From Microbacterium sp. (GTDB taxonomy: Bacteria > Actinomycetota > Actinomycetes > Actinomycetales > Microbacteriaceae), in assembly GCA_013823625.1 (NCBI GenBank), contig PNMM01000002.1, positions 62,001 to 126,000 on the forward strand: DNA of 64,000 nucleotides. The letters run 5' to 3'. The position numbers were made by a program, and so were the translations under genes. This document shows, piece after piece, positions 34,716 to 42,954 of this stretch; positions within the stretch are counted from its first letter, which is position 1; every line of letters begins with the position of its first letter. The notes beneath the pieces are model-generated. The model had not been told where the DNA came from. It was given only the letters and a program-made list of their open reading frames with translations, and searched no databases.

Positions 34716-36458
34716 CTAAGAGTCCTCACCCGGCGCAGTCGCACGGCCGAATTTTGTAAAGCGGGCGGGTAGGTGAATTTTTGGCATCGATGGTCGTCGC
34801 GTGAACGGCGAGCCACGAGGCTGTGTGGCGGCGCGCGGAAGAGAACCGACCGGTGCGGCAAGAGCGAGGGCAGTTCGACGACGAGCGATGACCGGCGGCA
34901 ACAAAACTGCCGACAAGGCCACGAGAGTGGCCAGAATCATGAGCACCAGCACGTGGGGTTCGATCCCCCGCGAATCGAGCGTGAGCGGCGTTCCGGTCAC
35001 GATCTTGTTGCCGCCGCCGCCGAGTCCAACAGTCTCGCCATCACCGACCGACCCAAGACCATCGCTGTTGTCACCGTCTTCGCCCGACTCGCCTCCACCG
35101 GTGCCGCTTGTTCCCTGGTTCGTGGTGCCACTACCGACGGTGGGTGTTCCCGAGGCGCCACCCGTACCGGTCAAGCACTGATCGGGGCCTTTCTTGTCAC
35201 AGGCCTGAGGCTGCGGTGCCTCATTCGCGAGTTTGTTCGTGCCGTCTGGCGAGAACGTCGGGTTATTGCACGTCGAGACGTTCTTGTTTTGCGGGTCCCC
35301 GCCGGGGATCAACTGCGCCTGTTCAAGGCCTCCTTGAACCAGGTTGATCGGCAAGGGCGAGTAGCCAAGAACTTCGGCCTGCTGCTGCCCTTCGCACAAG
35401 AAGTACGACACAAAATCGGCGAGCGTGAGCCCCTTATCGAGCGTGAAGTTTCCTTCGATCGCCGTCGGCACGATGATGTACGAGTACGACGACAACGGAT
35501 ACACCCGGGGGTCTTTGCTGTTGTAGACCGGGCTCAGGTTGGCGGTGAGGTACTCCTGCGAGTTCGGGTCGTTGTTGATCACGGCCGACAGCAGCGACAC
35601 CGCAACATTCGAGGCCGTCGGCTCGGTGTAGAAGCCAGCGGCGTTGAGAAGTTTCGCCACGGGGAAGCGGGCGTTGATCGCGTACGAGGCCTCAACGTAG
35701 GTAATGGCCCCGACCGAACTGTTCTTCGCTACCGTGCTGGCAACCTGATTCGACCCTTGCTGGGCCAAGAAAGCCGAGCCGGGAATGACGGGGTAGTTCG
35801 AGGTGATTCCGCAGTTCGACCGACCCGCTTTGGCGCAATAGGCGTTCCAGATCGCCGGATGCTGAGCACGCATCCATGCCGTCAATTGGGCCGTCGTACC
35901 CGAGCCATCAGAACGCACGACAGGAACGATCGTCGTGGCCGGGAGCGCCAGTTTGGGGTTGTCGGCGGCAATTGCCGGATCGTTCCACTTGGTGATGACT
36001 CCGGTGAAGATCTTCGCGACGGTCTCGCCCGAGAGGCGAAGGTTGGTAACCCGCTGCCCTCCGATGACGAGGTTGTACATGAACGCGGTTCCACCGGCGA
36101 CAATGGGGATGTACGCGAACTGACGAGCGGGCCGCGGGTCAGGGCTGTCGCTGTTCGCGAGAGCGTAGGGAATCTCTGAGACGCCGAAGTCGGTCGTGCC
36201 TTGAGCAAACAACTGTCGGCCCGCCGACGAGCCCTGGTCGTTGTACGAGATCTTCCAGCGGTAGTTGTCGAAGACGTTGCGCACCCACTGCTGCAGTGCA
36301 TTGGCCGACCACGTTGACCCGGCACCCTCAATGGGCTGGTAGACGATTCCGACCGCGCGCGCGGGCGAGGCCTGAGCCACGGCAGGCCCGAGGCCCACAC
36401 TGGCTACGAGGGCGAGGGCGATCGCGGCGCGAACGCCACGCATCCCAGGGCTAGTCAT
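34716..36458 (-). CDS. pstS: Phosphate-binding protein PstS with C-terminal transmembrane anchor
   Basis: PstS captures phosphate outside the membrane. The 580-residue protein has a signal peptide and a binding domain with IEGAGSTWSANALQQW (phosphate loop), ISYNDQGSSAGRQLFAQGTTDFGVSEIPYA, RSDGSGTTAQLTAWM and GKIT-like KIFTGVITKWNDP. After about residue 390 comes a Gly/Ser/Thr-rich stalk, a transmembrane helix near 500-520 and a basic cytoplasmic tail of about 60 residues. Usual actinobacterial PstS proteins are lipoproteins of about 370 residues; this one has no lipobox and is anchored at the other end. It overlaps pstA by eight bases. Confidence 0.92.
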   Translation of the reverse strand: MTSPGMRGVRAAIALALVASVGLGPAVAQASPARAVGIVYQPIEGAGSTWSANALQQWVRNVFDNYRWKISYNDQGSSAGRQLFAQGTTDFGVSEIPYALANSDSPDPRPARQFAYIPIVAGGTAFMYNLVIGGQRVTNLRLSGETVAKIFTGVITKWNDPAIAADNPKLALPATTIVPVVRSDGSGTTAQLTAWMRAQHPAIWNAYCAKAGRSNCGITSNYPVIPGSAFLAQQGSNQVASTVAKNSSVGAITYVEASYAINARFPVAKLLNAAGFYTEPTASNVAVSLLSAVINNDPNSQEYLTANLSPVYNSKDPRVYPLSSYSYIIVPTAIEGNFTLDKGLTLADFVSYFLCEGQQQAEVLGYSPLPINLVQGGLEQAQLIPGGDPQNKNVSTCNNPTFSPDGTNKLANEAPQPQACDKKGPDQCLTGTGGASGTPTVGSGTTNQGTSGTGGGESGEDGDNSDGLGSVGDGETVGLGGGGNKIVTGTPLTLDSRGIEPHVLVLMILATLVALSAVLLPPVIARRRTALALAAPVGSLPRAATQPRGSPFTRRPSMPKIHLPARFTKFGRATAPGEDS

Positions 36459-37794
36459 GAGGGGCGACCCTTCGTCGTGCGGGCATTGGTATGAGCCGCT
36501 TGAGTCGTTCGAACGGGCTCACCGCCTGAGGCGGAGTGATTCCCAGCTCGCGAGCACGGAATCGGTAGTCGTCGATGCGCGACGCCTGCGTGCGGGCTCG
36601 CAGTTGGCGCGCGCTGAGCTGGCCCGGGCCGCGTCCGCCGATGGCACGGGCGATCACGAACAAGATCACGACGAGTGCCATGAGCACGACCGCGGTGCCG
36701 AATCCACGAGCGATGAAGTTGAGCTCGGGCGACTTAATGAACGTGAAGGTGGTCAGCGGCAACGACGTCATGGGGCCGCTGAAGGGGTTGAAGTTGAAGA
36801 ACGTTGTGGCACCGGCGGTAAGAAGAACGGGCGAGGTCTCACCAATTCCCCGAGCTGTTCCCAGGATCACGGCAGTCGTGAGCCCCGAGCGGGCCGTCGG
36901 AATCGTGACCGTCCAGACGGTGCGCCACGTGGATGCTCCCAGAGCGCGCGCCGCCTCCTTCAGGCTCGACGGCACGAGGCGCAAGACGACATCGGCCGAC
37001 CGCACGACGATCGGCAACATCATCACGGTGATGGCACACGCGGCGGCAAAGCCCGAGCGAGTAAGGCCGAACTGCACGATGATCGCGTACACAAAGAGGC
37101 CAGCGACGATTGACGGCAAGGCAGTCATGGCTTCGACCACCGTGCGGACGAATCGCGAGAACCGACCCGGGTACTCGGTGAGAAACACGGCCGTGAGAAT
37201 GCCCAGCGGAACCGTGAGGATGAGCGCGATCGTGATCATGATCAGCGTGCCCACGATGGCATGCGCCACGCCGCCGCGATCGAGGCCATCAAGGGGGCCC
37301 GCGTTACTCATGTCTTCGAGGTAGAAGTTCGGAAAGAACGTCGGAATCCCGAGAGGTTCGAGCCCTCGCAGGGTCGTGTAGACGACGACCGAGAAGAGCG
37401 CCAGCAGGAGCAAGAAGGCCAGCGAATGCATCACGACGCTGGCCAGGCGATCGCGCACGGTCGGACGGTTCTCATCGAACGCCGTCAAGATGCCAAAGAA
37501 CAACAAGAAGAAGCCGTAGGAGATGAAAACGAAGCCCAACTCGCCCTCGAGCGGCAGCGCATAGAAGAACAACCACGAGGTCAATGCGACCGCCGCGAGT
37601 GCTGATCCGATCAGTCGAATGACGTCGATCGAGCGAATAGTCGCGGTCGAACGGCGCAGCTCGGGTGCCGAGGTGGGCGTCGGCGTGTCTGCGCGCGTCC
37701 AGGTGCGAGGAGAACGAGCTGCCGGTTCTCCGTCACCGGCGTCGCGCTCGTCATCACTACCGTGCGCATTCGGGCGTTCGATTACGTCGGTCAC
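36451..37794 (-). CDS. pstA: Phosphate ABC transporter permease PstA
   Basis: The 447-residue permease ends with the usual six-helix core, including the EAA loop LKEAARALGASTWRTVWTVTIPTARSGL and GTARGIGETSPVLL. It carries an unusual N-terminal extension of about 150 residues: a charged, Pro/Thr-rich segment and two extra transmembrane helices (IGSALAAVALTSWLFFYAL, LGFVFISYGFFLLFFGILTA). The GTG at 37794 has GAGGGAG eight bases upstream, which supports the long form. It lies 25 bases behind pstC and overlaps pstS. Confidence 0.94.
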   Translation of the reverse strand: MTDVIERPNAHGSDDERDAGDGEPAARSPRTWTRADTPTPTSAPELRRSTATIRSIDVIRLIGSALAAVALTSWLFFYALPLEGELGFVFISYGFFLLFFGILTAFDENRPTVRDRLASVVMHSLAFLLLLALFSVVVYTTLRGLEPLGIPTFFPNFYLEDMSNAGPLDGLDRGGVAHAIVGTLIMITIALILTVPLGILTAVFLTEYPGRFSRFVRTVVEAMTALPSIVAGLFVYAIIVQFGLTRSGFAAACAITVMMLPIVVRSADVVLRLVPSSLKEAARALGASTWRTVWTVTIPTARSGLTTAVILGTARGIGETSPVLLTAGATTFFNFNPFSGPMTSLPLTTFTFIKSPELNFIARGFGTAVVLMALVVILFVIARAIGGRGPGQLSARQLRARTQASRIDDYRFRARELGITPPQAVSPFERLKRLIPMPARRRVAPHD

Positions 37795-37819
37795 GAGCAG
37801 TGCTCCCTCGTCGCGGCCA

Positions 37820-38836
37820 TTAGTCGCCCACGCTTCCGGATCGACTGCGCGCCACGATGGTCGAGGCGCCGAAGTTGATGATGAGCGTGACGATGAACAA
37901 AGCGAGACCGGCCGCCATGAGCGCGGAAATCTCGAAGGCAGAGGCTTCGTTGTAGCGCAAGGCGATGAGCGCCGAGATGGAGTTGCCACCCTTTTCGAGA
38001 ATCTGCGGCTGGATGACAAACACCGGCGAAATGATGAGGAAAACCGCGATGGTCTCGCCGAGTGACCGGCCCAGGCCCAGCATCGTTCCGCCGATGATTC
38101 CGCCTCGCCCGTAGGGGATCACGACGCTCGTGATCATGCCCCACTTGGTGGCTCCGAGCGCAAGCGCACCCTCCCGCTCTCCGAGCGGGGCCTGCTGGAA
38201 GACCTCGCGCATGATCGAGCTCGTGATCGGAGCGACCATGAGGGCCACGACGATGCCGGCAATGAAGGTCGACGCCGAGAAGATCGTCGGGGTCGCGAGG
38301 GGGTCGTTGGGGTCAAAGCCCGCGACCGCGAACGGCGGAAACCAAGGGCCCATGTAGGTGGCCAGCCATTGCGAGAGCGGAAGGATGATCGGCGACAGGA
38401 AGAAGAAGCCCCACAGCCCGTACACAATGCTGGGAATTGCCGCCATGAGGTCAACCGTCGTGATCAGGAACGGCTTGAGGCGCTGCGGTGCGTACTCACT
38501 GATGTAGAGAGCCGTGCCGAACGAGAGCGGCAGCGCAAAGAAGATGGCCGTGAGCGCGATGAAGACGGTGCCCAAGAAGACGGCAGCGATGCCGAACTTG
38601 CCCGAGTTCGGGTCCCACGCCTGTTCGGTGACGAACGCCGGCCCCGCAAACTGGATCGCCTCAAACCCGCGGATGAGCAAGAAGAGCCCGACAAGGGTCA
38701 TGACGGTGACGACGATCGTGCCGCCGCTGCGCGCTATCCACCGGAACACAGCATCCGGTCGATCGACGACCGATGAGAGCGTTCGCGGCCCGTCATTCAC
38801 GCCGTCAATGACGATGCGGTCAGTCCGCGGCTCCAC
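37820..38836 (-). CDS. pstC: Phosphate ABC transporter permease PstC
   Basis: The 338-residue permease has six helices, TALYISEYAPQRLKPFLITTVDLMAAIPSIVYG-type sequence, and the EAA loop EGALALGATKWGMITSVVIPYGRGGIIGG followed by GLGRSLGETIAVFLI. It pairs with PstA to form the phosphate channel. Its start overlaps the stop of the preceding small gene by 17 bases. Confidence 0.95.
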   Translation of the reverse strand: MEPRTDRIVIDGVNDGPRTLSSVVDRPDAVFRWIARSGGTIVVTVMTLVGLFLLIRGFEAIQFAGPAFVTEQAWDPNSGKFGIAAVFLGTVFIALTAIFFALPLSFGTALYISEYAPQRLKPFLITTVDLMAAIPSIVYGLWGFFFLSPIILPLSQWLATYMGPWFPPFAVAGFDPNDPLATPTIFSASTFIAGIVVALMVAPITSSIMREVFQQAPLGEREGALALGATKWGMITSVVIPYGRGGIIGGTMLGLGRSLGETIAVFLIISPVFVIQPQILEKGGNSISALIALRYNEASAFEISALMAAGLALFIVTLIINFGASTIVARSRSGSVGD

Positions 38837-39311
38837 GGCGACCTCCCATGAGAGTCGGGTCGGTCAATCGAGAGCCGGCGAGCAAGACGGCAACCGCGAT
38901 CGATCGCGCTGCGAGTTCTGCGGAGTGGCGACGATCACGGTCGGTGACGTACCAGCGCGCGCACGTCATGACCGGCTCGCCATCAACCGATGCGTACCAG
39001 CCGTAGACGCCACGCGCCGGCTCGCTGACAGGCTCAATCACCAGGCTTGATTCCGCGGTCACAACGCGCTCGGCGTGTGTACGCGCTTGCTCGAACGTCG
39101 CGTGAACGCCCACCCCTCGCGCAAGCTCGCGATTGTTGGCCGACACCAAGTGCCACACGGCACTGCCCTCGCCCGGTGCGCCGGGCGTAGCAGCAGGCAG
39201 CGACCGCGAGTCGGCGTTGAGAACGCTCGATGCGTGGGCGATCCAGGGCTTCAGCTTGGGGCTCTCGTCGTCGAGAAACCGCACGAAGACCACACGGGGT
39301 CCAAGCGACAT
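38820..39311 (-). CDS. Hypothetical protein at the head of the phosphate cluster, DUF1508-like segment
   Basis: A soluble protein of about 163 residues from ATG 39311 (MSLGPRVVFVRFLDDESP). The segment AVWHLVSANNRELARGVGVHATFEQARTHAERVV resembles the YegP/DUF1508 repeat (WRLKAANGEIIA pattern), but the match is loose. The open frame continues upstream, though that part is Cys/Arg-rich and shadow-like. The overlap with pstC suggests it is the first gene of the operon; a role in phosphate sensing or transport is only guilt by association. Confidence 0.55.
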   Translation of the reverse strand: MSLGPRVVFVRFLDDESPKLKPWIAHASSVLNADSRSLPAATPGAPGEGSAVWHLVSANNRELARGVGVHATFEQARTHAERVVTAESSLVIEPVSEPARGVYGWYASVDGEPVMTCARWYVTDRDRRHSAELAARSIAVAVLLAGSRLTDPTLMGGRRGAAD

Positions 39312-39585
39312 GGGGCGAACTTTCTTGCTCGGGTGCGACCTACAGCAGCGTCGACGATCGGGTGCTGCGTGGCCCTGAGTCAAAGATCTGATGCCGAACG
39401 CGCACAGTCGACAACACGTACAACGACACTCGGCAAGGTGAACAGTAGGTATCGACGCTCGCGCCTCGCGGTCGTCGTGATCCACTGGGGTATCGCCAGC
39501 CATCGGCGACTGTCGAGCATGCGTGTGCCCGTTGTTTGCGCGGCCGTCGCGATCAGTTCACGTGAATACCCGACCATCGCAGACC

Positions 39586-40356
39586 ATGAGCACTCGCATC
39601 ACGTTGGCCGCACTCAGCCTTGGCCTCGTCACCATTGCGGTTCTGTCGGGATGCACCCCCGGCGACTCCGCGACCCCCTCACCGAGCCCGACTGAGCTCG
39701 CCACGCAGCCCGAACCGGCGCCCTCGTTGACTCCCAACCCTCCGGAGCCCGACGCCACGCTCTTCGTGCGGGTGCTCGCTACCGCTGAGAACGGTGCCCA
39801 GCTGTCGGTTGAGGGAATGGTGCACCGATCGCTCTCGCACGAATACCCCGGCAGCCAGACGATCAACACCAATGTCATCAACGACTGCGGAGCCAGCCTG
39901 ACCAACGCCATCTTCGCGGCCGAGGCCTGGAGCTTCACGCGCATGCAAGTGACGGCGATTCCTCCCGCAGACTCAACGGTCGAGTGGCCCGCAGATGCTC
40001 GCGTCGGCTACCGCCCCTCTGCCGACAACGTCTATATGTCGGCGCGCGGCATGATTCAGTCAGATGCCTCGACCGGCGAGCTGGCGTGCGTGCAAGAGAA
40101 GTTCTCGATCGGGCCCGGGCGCGGCGCCTTCTTTGCGGGCATCCCCGACGACACCCTGACGCTCGACACGTTCAACAACCGCTGGGCCCAGCACACCTGG
40201 GGCTTCACGGCGGGCGCCGGCGTGACGTTCTCGGAGTGCAGCTTTGAGCGCACCCCGCTCGCCGACGAGTTCGGTGCCGCAAGCGCCGGGTGGGTCGAAG
40301 TGAACGACGCGAGCAGCTGCTACATCGGGCCCGCGAACGAACCCTCGGTGTTCTAG
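39586..40356 (+). CDS. Putative lipoprotein, unknown function
   Basis: The 256-residue protein has a lipoprotein signal peptide with lipobox LSGC (lipidated Cys23) and a Pro/Thr/Ser/Glu-rich linker to about residue 55. An extracytoplasmic domain follows with four cysteines (NDCGASL, ELACVQEK, FSECSFE, SSCYIGP). No family was recognised. It is divergent from the phosphate cluster and converges with prs. ATG 39586 is chosen because the signal peptide starts there; there is no clear ribosome binding site. Confidence 0.75.
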   Translation: MSTRITLAALSLGLVTIAVLSGCTPGDSATPSPSPTELATQPEPAPSLTPNPPEPDATLFVRVLATAENGAQLSVEGMVHRSLSHEYPGSQTINTNVINDCGASLTNAIFAAEAWSFTRMQVTAIPPADSTVEWPADARVGYRPSADNVYMSARGMIQSDASTGELACVQEKFSIGPGRGAFFAGIPDDTLTLDTFNNRWAQHTWGFTAGAGVTFSECSFERTPLADEFGAASAGWVEVNDASSCYIGPANEPSVF

Positions 40357-40379
40357 GCCGCGCCGTCGAACAGAGCGCT
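40353..40379 (-). pseudogene. Leftover second copy of the prs C-terminal tail
   Basis: On the minus strand this reads LSALFDGAA then TAG; prs itself ends VTSMFDGAA then TAA. The copies share TGTTCGACGGCGC exactly. The copy lies 31 bases past the real stop in another frame. Its TAG shares a CTAG palindrome with the stop codon of the convergent lipoprotein gene. Confidence 0.75.
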
Positions 40380-40383
40380 GAGT

Positions 40384-41361
40384 TTATGCAGCGCCGTCGA
40401 ACATCGAGGTGACCGACCCGTCGTCGAACACCTCGTGGATCGCACGCGCGATGAGCGGGGCGATCGAGAGCACCGTGAGGCGGTCCCAGCGCTTTTCGGC
40501 CGGAACGGGCAGGGTGTCGGTGACGACGACCTGGTCGACCGCGGCATCCTGCAAGATCTCGAACGCGGGGTCGCTAAAGACGGCGTGCGTTGCGGCGACG
40601 ACCACGGCGGTGGCGCCGTTCTTCTTGAGCGCTTCGGCGGCCTTCACGATCGTACGGCCCGTGTCGATCATGTCGTCGACGATGAGGCACACGCGGCCCT
40701 CCACCTCACCAACGATGTCGTGCACCGAGACCTGGTTGGGAACGCGCGGGTCGCGGCGCTTGTGGATGATCGCGAGGGGTGCGCCGAGCTTGTCGCTCCA
40801 GATGTCAGCGACGCGCACGCGGCCCATGTCGGGCGAGACGACCGTGAGCGTTGAGGGGTCGAGCTGCTTCTGAAAGTGATCGAGCAGCACGGGCATGGCA
40901 AACAAGTGGTCGACGGGGCCGTCGAAGAAACCCTGAATCTGCGCGGCGTGCAGGTCGACGCTCATGATTCGATCGGCGCCCGCGGCCTTGTACAGGTCAG
41001 CGACGAGTCGGGCCGAAATGGGCTCGCGGCCGCGGCCCTTCTTGTCTTGGCGGGCGTAGGGGTAAAAGGGTGCGACCACGGTGATGCGCTTGGCAGACGC
41101 ACGCTTGAGAGCATCCACCATGATCAGCTGCTCCATGAGCGCCTCGTTGATGGGCGCCGCGTGCGACTGAATGACGAACGCGTCGCAGCCGCGCACGCTC
41201 TCGTCGTAGCGCGCGTAGATCTCGCCATTGGCGAAGGTGCGCGCGTCGGTGTGCACGACGTCGGTCTGCAGGTATTCCGCGACCTCGTGGGCGAGTGTGG
41301 GGTGCGACCGGCCAGTGACGATGACGAGGCGCTTCTGGCCGGTGATCTTGATGCTGGCCAT
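40384..41361 (-). CDS. prs: Ribose-phosphate pyrophosphokinase
   Basis: Prs makes PRPP from ribose 5-phosphate and ATP for nucleotide, His and Trp synthesis. The 325-residue protein begins MASIKITGQKRLVIVTGRSHP and shows the family blocks FANGEIYARYDESVRGCDAFVIQSH, VVAPFYPYARQDKKGRGREPISARL, VDLHAAQIQGFFDGPVDHL and the PRPP-binding loop CLIVDDMIDTGRTI. It follows glmU by 46 bases; glmU-prs is the usual actinobacterial order. The open frame upstream of ATG 41361 is a shadow. Confidence 0.97.
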   Translation of the reverse strand: MASIKITGQKRLVIVTGRSHPTLAHEVAEYLQTDVVHTDARTFANGEIYARYDESVRGCDAFVIQSHAAPINEALMEQLIMVDALKRASAKRITVVAPFYPYARQDKKGRGREPISARLVADLYKAAGADRIMSVDLHAAQIQGFFDGPVDHLFAMPVLLDHFQKQLDPSTLTVVSPDMGRVRVADIWSDKLGAPLAIIHKRRDPRVPNQVSVHDIVGEVEGRVCLIVDDMIDTGRTIVKAAEALKKNGATAVVVAATHAVFSDPAFEILQDAAVDQVVVTDTLPVPAEKRWDRLTVLSIAPLIARAIHEVFDDGSVTSMFDGAA

Positions 41362-41407
41362 GAGGTCCCGCCTTCTGCCGCCGAGGCGACGCTGATGTGC
41401 TGGTCGG

Positions 41408-42859
41408 CTACGCGGTTTCGGTGTTGGGTTCGGTGTCGGCGGATGCCGCCGCAGCTGCCTCGGCGGCGGCTGTTCCCGGGCGGTTGGCGGCCACCCAGCG
41501 TTCAACGTTGCGCTGAGGGGCCACATTCACTGCCAGGGCGCCAGCCGGGACGTCTTTGCGGACGACCGTTCCTGCTCCCGTGTACGCTCCGTCGCCAATC
41601 CTAACGGGGGCTACGAAGACGTTGTGTGAGCCCGTGCGGGCGTGTGCACCCACCTCGGTGCGGTGTTTGTTGACGCCGTCGTAGTTGGCGGTGATCGTGC
41701 CGGCCCCGATGTTGGTGCCCTCGCCCACCGTGGTGTCGCCGATGTAGGAGAGGTGCGGCACCTTGGCTCCGGCGCCGAGCGTCGTGTTCTTCGTCTCGAC
41801 GAACGTGCCGACCTTGCCCTTTTCGCCGATGACCGTGCCGGGGCGCAAGTAGGCGAAGGGGCCGACGGATGCTCCCGCACCGATGACCGCGAGCGTCGCG
41901 TCAGTGCGGCTCACGCGCGCACCCGCGCCCACCTCGCAGTCGACGAGTGTCGTGTCGGGCCCCACCACGGCGCCGCGCGCAATAGCCGTCGCACCCTTGA
42001 GCTGCGTGCCCGGCAGAACCTCGGCGTCTTCGTCGAGCGTGACGGTGCGGTCGATCCACACACTCGCGGGGTCGCTGATCGTGACGCCCGCGAGCTGCCA
42101 GCCGCGCACGATCATGGCGTTGAGCCGCTGGGCCGCGTCGCTCAACTGCACACGGTCGTTGACGCCCGCGACGAGCCAGCTCTGGCCGGCGGGCAGTGCT
42201 TCGACGGCGTGACCGTCGCCGCGCAAGAGGCCGATGACGTCGGTGAGGTACTTCTCTTGCGCCGCGTTGTCGGTCGAGACAAGCGCGAGCTTGTCGCGCA
42301 AGGGCGCGCTGCGGAACACGTAGGTGCCCGAGTTGATCTCGGTGAGCGCCCGCTCGAGCTCGCTCGCATCTTTCTGCTCAACGATGCGGTCGAGCGCACC
42401 GGAGTCGTTTCGCACGATGCGGCCGTAGCCCGTGGCATCGTCGAGCACTGCGCTCAGCACGGTGGCCGCGGCATCATGCTGACGGTGGCGATCGACGAGG
42501 TCGGCGAGCGTCACCGCATCGAGCAACGGAACGTCGCCCGAGACCACGAGCACGTCGCCGTCGAAGTCGGCGGGCAGCGCGGCGAGTGCCGCCTCGACGG
42601 CCCGACCCGTGCCGGGGATCTCGTCTTGGTCGGCGATGATCGCGTGAGCATCCAGCGCCACAATCGCCTCGGCGACGCGGTCGCGCTCGTGACGCACGAC
42701 GGCGACAACATGCGCCGGGTCGAGGGCGCGAGCCGTCGCGAGCACATGCCCGATGAGCGGAACGCCCGCGAGCGGGTGCAGCACCTTGGGCGTCTGCGAC
42801 TTCATGCGCGTGCCCTGCCCAGCGGCGAGCACGATGATGGCGAGGCGCGAGTCGGTCAT
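41408..42859 (-). CDS. glmU: Bifunctional UDP-GlcNAc pyrophosphorylase / glucosamine-1-phosphate acetyltransferase
   Basis: GlmU makes UDP-N-acetylglucosamine for peptidoglycan. The 483-residue protein has the uridyltransferase loop VLAAGQGTRMKSQTPKVLHPLAG at the N-terminus, GDVPLLDAVTL near residue 105, and a C-terminal left-handed beta-helix acetyltransferase domain (from about 255) with TVGEGTNIGAGTITANYDGVNKHRTEVG. The acidic, Ala-rich tail after about 455 is typical of actinobacterial forms. A CAGAAT hexamer six bases before the ATG suggests a leaderless promoter. Confidence 0.97.
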   Translation of the reverse strand: MTDSRLAIIVLAAGQGTRMKSQTPKVLHPLAGVPLIGHVLATARALDPAHVVAVVRHERDRVAEAIVALDAHAIIADQDEIPGTGRAVEAALAALPADFDGDVLVVSGDVPLLDAVTLADLVDRHRQHDAAATVLSAVLDDATGYGRIVRNDSGALDRIVEQKDASELERALTEINSGTYVFRSAPLRDKLALVSTDNAAQEKYLTDVIGLLRGDGHAVEALPAGQSWLVAGVNDRVQLSDAAQRLNAMIVRGWQLAGVTISDPASVWIDRTVTLDEDAEVLPGTQLKGATAIARGAVVGPDTTLVDCEVGAGARVSRTDATLAVIGAGASVGPFAYLRPGTVIGEKGKVGTFVETKNTTLGAGAKVPHLSYIGDTTVGEGTNIGAGTITANYDGVNKHRTEVGAHARTGSHNVFVAPVRIGDGAYTGAGTVVRKDVPAGALAVNVAPQRNVERWVAANRPGTAAAEAAAAASADTEPNTETA

Positions 42860-42865
42860 GCGTCC

Positions 42866-42871
42866 ATTCTG
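42866..42871 (-). promoter_or_regulatory. -10-like hexamer of glmU
   Basis: CAGAAT on the minus strand ends six bases before the glmU ATG. Confidence 0.5.
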
Positions 42872-42894
42872 TCAGCGGTGGATGCCCGCGCTCA

Positions 42895-42954
42895 GCACTC
42901 GACGTGCATGACGCGAGTGCCCTAGCACTCGACGTGCATGACGCGAGTGCCCTA
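42895..42954 (-). repeat. Two exact 30-bp tandem copies of the sdaA tail and stop
   Basis: The copies at 42895-42924 and 42925-42954 are identical, and each can fold as a stem GCACTCG/CGAGTGC with a 12-base loop. Read on the minus strand in the sdaA frame, after the true stop come GTRVMHVEC, TAG, GTRVMHVEC, TGA. Each copy therefore ends with the Val-Glu-Cys that ends the enzyme itself. The pair may serve as a double terminator, but the match to the protein tail shows it arose from the gene end. Confidence 0.85.

Noticed and set aside
39437-39443. Possible PhoP-type box (GTTCACC on the minus strand) upstream of the phosphate cluster
   Set aside because: Only one copy is present and no second 11-base repeat unit follows in register, so a Pho box is not supported by the sequence alone. 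A related GTTCAC at about 39555 is also isolated.
42895-42954. CRISPR array
   Set aside because: There are only two directly adjacent copies with no spacers, they derive from the sdaA gene end, and no cas gene is present.
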